Assembly: GCA_949152475.1 (NCBI GenBank)
Contig: OX424566.1
Location: 26,016,423-26,080,422 of the forward strand
Length of the DNA: 64,000 nt
Source of the DNA: Terebella lapidaria
Taxonomy: Eukaryota; Annelida; Polychaeta; Terebellida; Terebellidae
Direction: 5' to 3'
Positions 60,431 to 64,000 of this stretch are shown piece by piece (position 1 is the first letter of the stretch; every line of letters starts with the position of its first letter). The position numbers and the translations under genes were made by a program. The notes below the pieces were generated by a model that worked only from the letters and a program-made list of their open reading frames with translations, did not search any database and had not been told where the DNA came from.

Positions 60431-61889
60431 ATTTTAATGACTAATTTCAATGTATTAGCAAGCTCGATGTGCTAACGTTGTGGAATAAACAACTACGTGA
60501 TTTCGACAGTTAGCTTTCTACAAACAACTCATACGACATGTAATCTCGTGGTATGCTGTGATAGTTAGCTGGAAGCTCCAGATCCAAAATGTTCCAAACA
60601 TGCTAAAATTTGTCTTAGCTCAACAAAATTGTTTGGAAATGACAGTGTATTGTATGGGTAGTCATTTCGAAATGACAAGTGCGTAATGAGTTTGTGCCTA
60701 CATAGACAAATGATATAACATCAATCATTTAACAGAAATTTCACAGCAAGGTTGTACACATGGAAATGCACATAATCCATTTGACATTACAATTAGCAAA
60801 TGTATATGCTTCGACGAGACCCACGCTGACAACATTAGAGTGAATGGCAAACCCCTGTCGATCGTAATAAAATAACCCAAAATACTAAAGAGCTAGTTTA
60901 GTGACATGAATTGCAGCACGAAATCAAGAACAAGAGACGAGCCATGGCTTTTCGCAGCAATCCTCAAAGGCACGTACCCGATCCACGAATTATCACTGCA
61001 GGTACCCTCGGGGTATCCCTTGAACCAGTCGGACCAATTATCATACCCTGCGCTTTCTTCCGTATTCAATGAGGATTAACAAGGTGACAGACGGATTAAA
61101 TGGCATTCATTCAGCGGGATAAGAGTAATTAGGCGCAGCGTATACTACTTTTGCCAGCCAGTTTAATAGAAAGGAATTACTCACTACTCGACCCATGTTG
61201 CTGTTTTTTACGGTGAATGGTTAAGGATTGATTGCATGTGATCGTCATGAACCTGGCATTGACCAGCTGTCCATTCACTTATAATGTAAATATAAAGGTA
61301 ACAAATTCATGAATTTACACACTTCCAATCAACGTGAAACTTTGCCTTTCTGATTGTTAGCCATCAAGGATTACTAACCGAGACTCTGTTTCTTACTAAG
61401 CAATGTTAAATTTGTTAAATTCATCGTTTTCATATGTCATTTTCCGACGTATTTCTCAGTCTACAAAATACACTCACAACAGGGCGAGCGAAAGGATTAT
61501 GCTGTGCAGCAAATAGCTAGTGTGGCCAGTAAAACTCACAGTTGATATGCACTCGGGTGCACCGAGGTGTTTGGGATTATGAATGTTCAGCTCATTGTAT
61601 TCATCTCACAGAAAATATAGCCCTAGATATTCTCACTATTTTGACGACAACAAGGAATAAATATATGCAACAGCCAGTGCTTGTCAAGCAGAACACTCGA
61701 ATCTTCGTTTTGGTGAAACGTATAAAATGATTTATCTAATCATCAAATTGCACAGCTTTCGTGATATCATTTATGAAACCATGTCTCGGTTCATCATCCA
61801 TGAGTATATGTGTGTGTGCTAGCTAAGTTTTAGGTCAGGGGATTGTATTGTTTTGGTGATTTTGTTACCTTTACTTTCACATTATAAGT
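60431..61889. other. Unassigned stretch between the retroelement and copy E
   Basis: AT-rich with frames under 65 codons. By position it could hold decayed unit sequence (between unit positions about 18800 and 8500), but I found no convincing anchor, so about 9 kb of the unit is missing or unrecognisable here. Confidence 0.4.
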
Positions 61890-63660
61890 CAATGGAAAAG
61901 TGCCTCAGTGAGTCACCGGTAAGTTACGTGCAATCACACCTTAACGGTCATCTGATGACTTCACCAAACTGCAATACCTGATGTTACTTGACAAATTGAC
62001 AGTTGCATCTTCGACCGTCATTCCTGTAAACTATGTCAAGTCCCGATGGCAACATTGCCCGGAAGTGGAGGCGAACCGCTGAAATCACTGAAGGTTACGT
62101 AATTGCGCAAGTCGTTCTCCAAATTCATAAGACAGACGAGCTAATTATCTGCTAGTGCCTCTCTCTCTTCCTCTCTCGCCCCGACTGGGCTCAAGTAGCG
62201 CACCTTACTCTACTAATAGTACTCACCCGCTGAATGTTTACTATATTGAATCCGTCTTGCACATTTTTTTCTGCATTGAATTTAGAAGAAATAGTAACCT
62301 GCGCTACGTGGGCCGAAGACTGACTGGACGCCCCATCTTTACTTTTAGATGTATTCTTCCCGTCCATCGCAGACTCACCACTCCGACCATGGCGGACATC
62401 AATACTGATTACTTTGAAGCTGAATTCACTTGCATGATCTATGAGGTGTTCAGATGCTTGATACATGTGTGTGATCATGAAGAGGTTAGTCCTGTTCAAT
62501 GACTGGGATTAGATTGAATCTGTGCATAATTTTATCTTTTGTTTGCTTCTTTCCGTCAAAAGCAATTGATTGGAAGCCGTGTTGATTTCTGGGTCTTCAT
62601 AATTGACGCTTTGATTGAATAAACATACAGATACAGAACGGACCGTGATCCCAAGTAACTACAGTGATACTGAGCCTACCGCAGGGACTCTCAGCTTTCC
62701 CGAGATCAAAGACTATGGGTGTGGTGAGACGGGGAAAACAATGGGGCGAGTTAGGAAGGGGGAGAGTTAACCATGTACTCGGTTGGGCTTAAAGGAAGAT
62801 TGTGGTCTCGAGGACACAGAGGGACAGGTCCTTGACACATCAGATGTATTATCTACATGGGCTAACCTCTGACTTTACAAGGATGTACGTGCGGTAATAG
62901 AAGGGTGATTTATTTTATGGATTTCTATCAGGCTCAGTCCTTGTGATCTCCGTGATCAGCTTTGCTTATGCATTGGAACAATCCCAAAAATTAAGCAGCT
63001 GCTTTGTTGTCTGATCACGTTCATATAGATAAGCGTAATTATTCAGCCATAGATGCAAGTGGATGGGGTAATACGTAATATCAGCCGATATTTGTAGCAT
63101 ATTATATGACCCGGTTAGAACCTGCCATATTGTGCACATATGTCCATGGACAACGATTTACGAATTAGTCCAAAACATTTATAACAGCAATCTTACAACT
63201 AAATGAGGTATATAAACGAGTGTAGACTGTTTCCATGCCTCGCCAGTAATGCCCCAAAATTTAAAAAAAATACAACGCAAAAAGAATGATTTGAGATACA
63301 AATATTCTGTCTGATAGAAGATTTTTCGGTATAACTCATACGAACAAACGATAGCACCACAAGCGATGGTGCGCCTGAACATACTTCAATGATATACGAC
63401 TGTATCCACTGGGATATTGACAGGTTATCATGTAGTGGGAACACCTGTCAATTGTGATATACGTGAAGCTCTTGACTCAAATATATCTGAATGTCGGGTT
63501 CTCAGATGTGGCTCACAGGATAACATGGATGTTACTCAAGAGCTCTTCACAACAAAAACATATCTGGCAATTTCATATGCTTTAGATCAATTCAGGTATT
63601 TTATGACATCTCGGGTTTGCTTGAAAAGCCCGTCCGACCTGTGTATCCAGCTAATATCGA
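61890..63660 (-). repeat. Copy E: second inverted, diverged copy of unit positions about 8530-5900
   Basis: 61946-62185 matches the reverse complement of about 8530-8240, including 'gacaaattgacagttgcatc', 'cgtaattgcgcaag' and the CT-rich microsatellite remnant. 62555-62720 matches 6950-6630, 62800-62890 matches 6400-6310, and 63417-63600 matches 6110-5900. The 62560-63600 part also matches copy D (51520-52260) in direct orientation, about 11 kb away. Confidence 0.75.
62190..62555. other. Copy-E segment with overlapping frames on both strands
   Basis: A plus-strand frame 62155-62502 (115 codons) and a minus-strand frame 62191-62499 (102 codons) overlap almost fully. Neither shows a recognised domain. 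The segment lies where unit positions about 8200-7000 would be expected, and it is shorter and hard to align. Confidence 0.3.
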
Positions 63661-64000
63661 TCGCACGGCTGAAAACTATACATATATTGCACGTGACCGT
63701 GTGAAAACAGCCAAGTATAGAAAACTAATGACATTACACTAATCTTACACGAATTTAGTACACAATGCACTTCTAGGACACCTTGTATAATTCAGAATTT
63801 TGCAGTTATGCATATTTAAAGATGTGCTCTCGTATTATGTCCACATCTACTGTCAATTAACTCGAATGCTCAAACGGTTCCATTTCCTGAAGTAGTTCAT
63901 TGTTAATTTCAAGTTAGTTCGGAATTTATAACCTACACTCAACGTCTTCATTGACTCATTGGTCAAAGATTTGGTCAATCGTTGGACGAACTATTTTTTT
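63661..64000. other. Unassigned right end of the window
   Basis: AT-rich sequence after the last recognisable anchor of copy E. The homology may continue toward unit positions below 5900, but I could not establish it. Confidence 0.35.

Noticed and set aside
62155..62502. 115-codon frame as a gene
   Set aside because: It is overlapped by an equally long antisense frame and has low-complexity Leu/Ser/Pro at the start from the CT-rich microsatellite remnant. There is no domain.

Overview
Organism and content. The window looks like intergenic or pericentric-type DNA from a metazoan. It is AT-rich, has no open frame longer than 146 codons, and contains no operon-like spacing, rRNA, tRNA or CRISPR array that I can support. 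It is full of metazoan-type mobile DNA: CR1/L2- and Jockey-like non-LTR reverse transcriptase remains, a probable solo LTR, TTAA-target DNA transposons and a TA-target Tc1/mariner-like element. The many ACATGTA words and the retroelement types suggest a marine invertebrate, perhaps a mollusc. That is inference, and I cannot name a species. I see no confident intact protein-coding gene. The few longer frames are listed with low confidence. || Layout. The dominant structure is a large mosaic repeat with a unit of about 18-21 kb. Copy A fills about 1-21370 (+ strand). A short older copy of the unit's end lies at 22590-22860. Copy B follows at about 22862-40880 (+), so A and B are head-to-tail. 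A and B are clearly diverged over their first about 13 kb, apart from a nearly identical patch (4380-4860 / 28160-28640). They are almost identical over their last about 4-7.5 kb (13450-21110 / 36310-40620). A third, gapped, more diverged copy (C) lies at about 46290-48290 (+). Two more diverged, inverted copies lie at about 50950-59100 (D) and 61890-63660 (E). || Mobile elements. Comparing the copies exposes insertions with precise empty sites: a 3.3-kb TTAA element in A (13772-17086) carrying a nested piggyBac-like TTAA element (14165-15887); a 1.28-kb CAGTC...GACTG element in a TA site in B (23254-24533); and a 1.36-kb TGTCA...TGACA solo-LTR-like element with a CATAC duplication in D (55620-56977). 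A 110-bp near-perfect palindrome (21613-21722) and a 5'-truncated CR1/L2 tail (21725-22115) lie between A and B. A decayed non-LTR element lies at 59149-60430. || Separate locus. 41760-46170 is a large, imperfect palindrome unrelated to the array as far as I can see. Its left arm holds a Cys-rich 134-codon frame whose right-arm partner is broken. Its centre holds a decayed reverse transcriptase, and its right arm carries a separate insertion with 11-bp inverted ends. This is the least explained structure in the window. || Limits. All alignments were done by eye. Boundaries marked 'about' may be off by tens of bases, and identities are impressions, not computed values.
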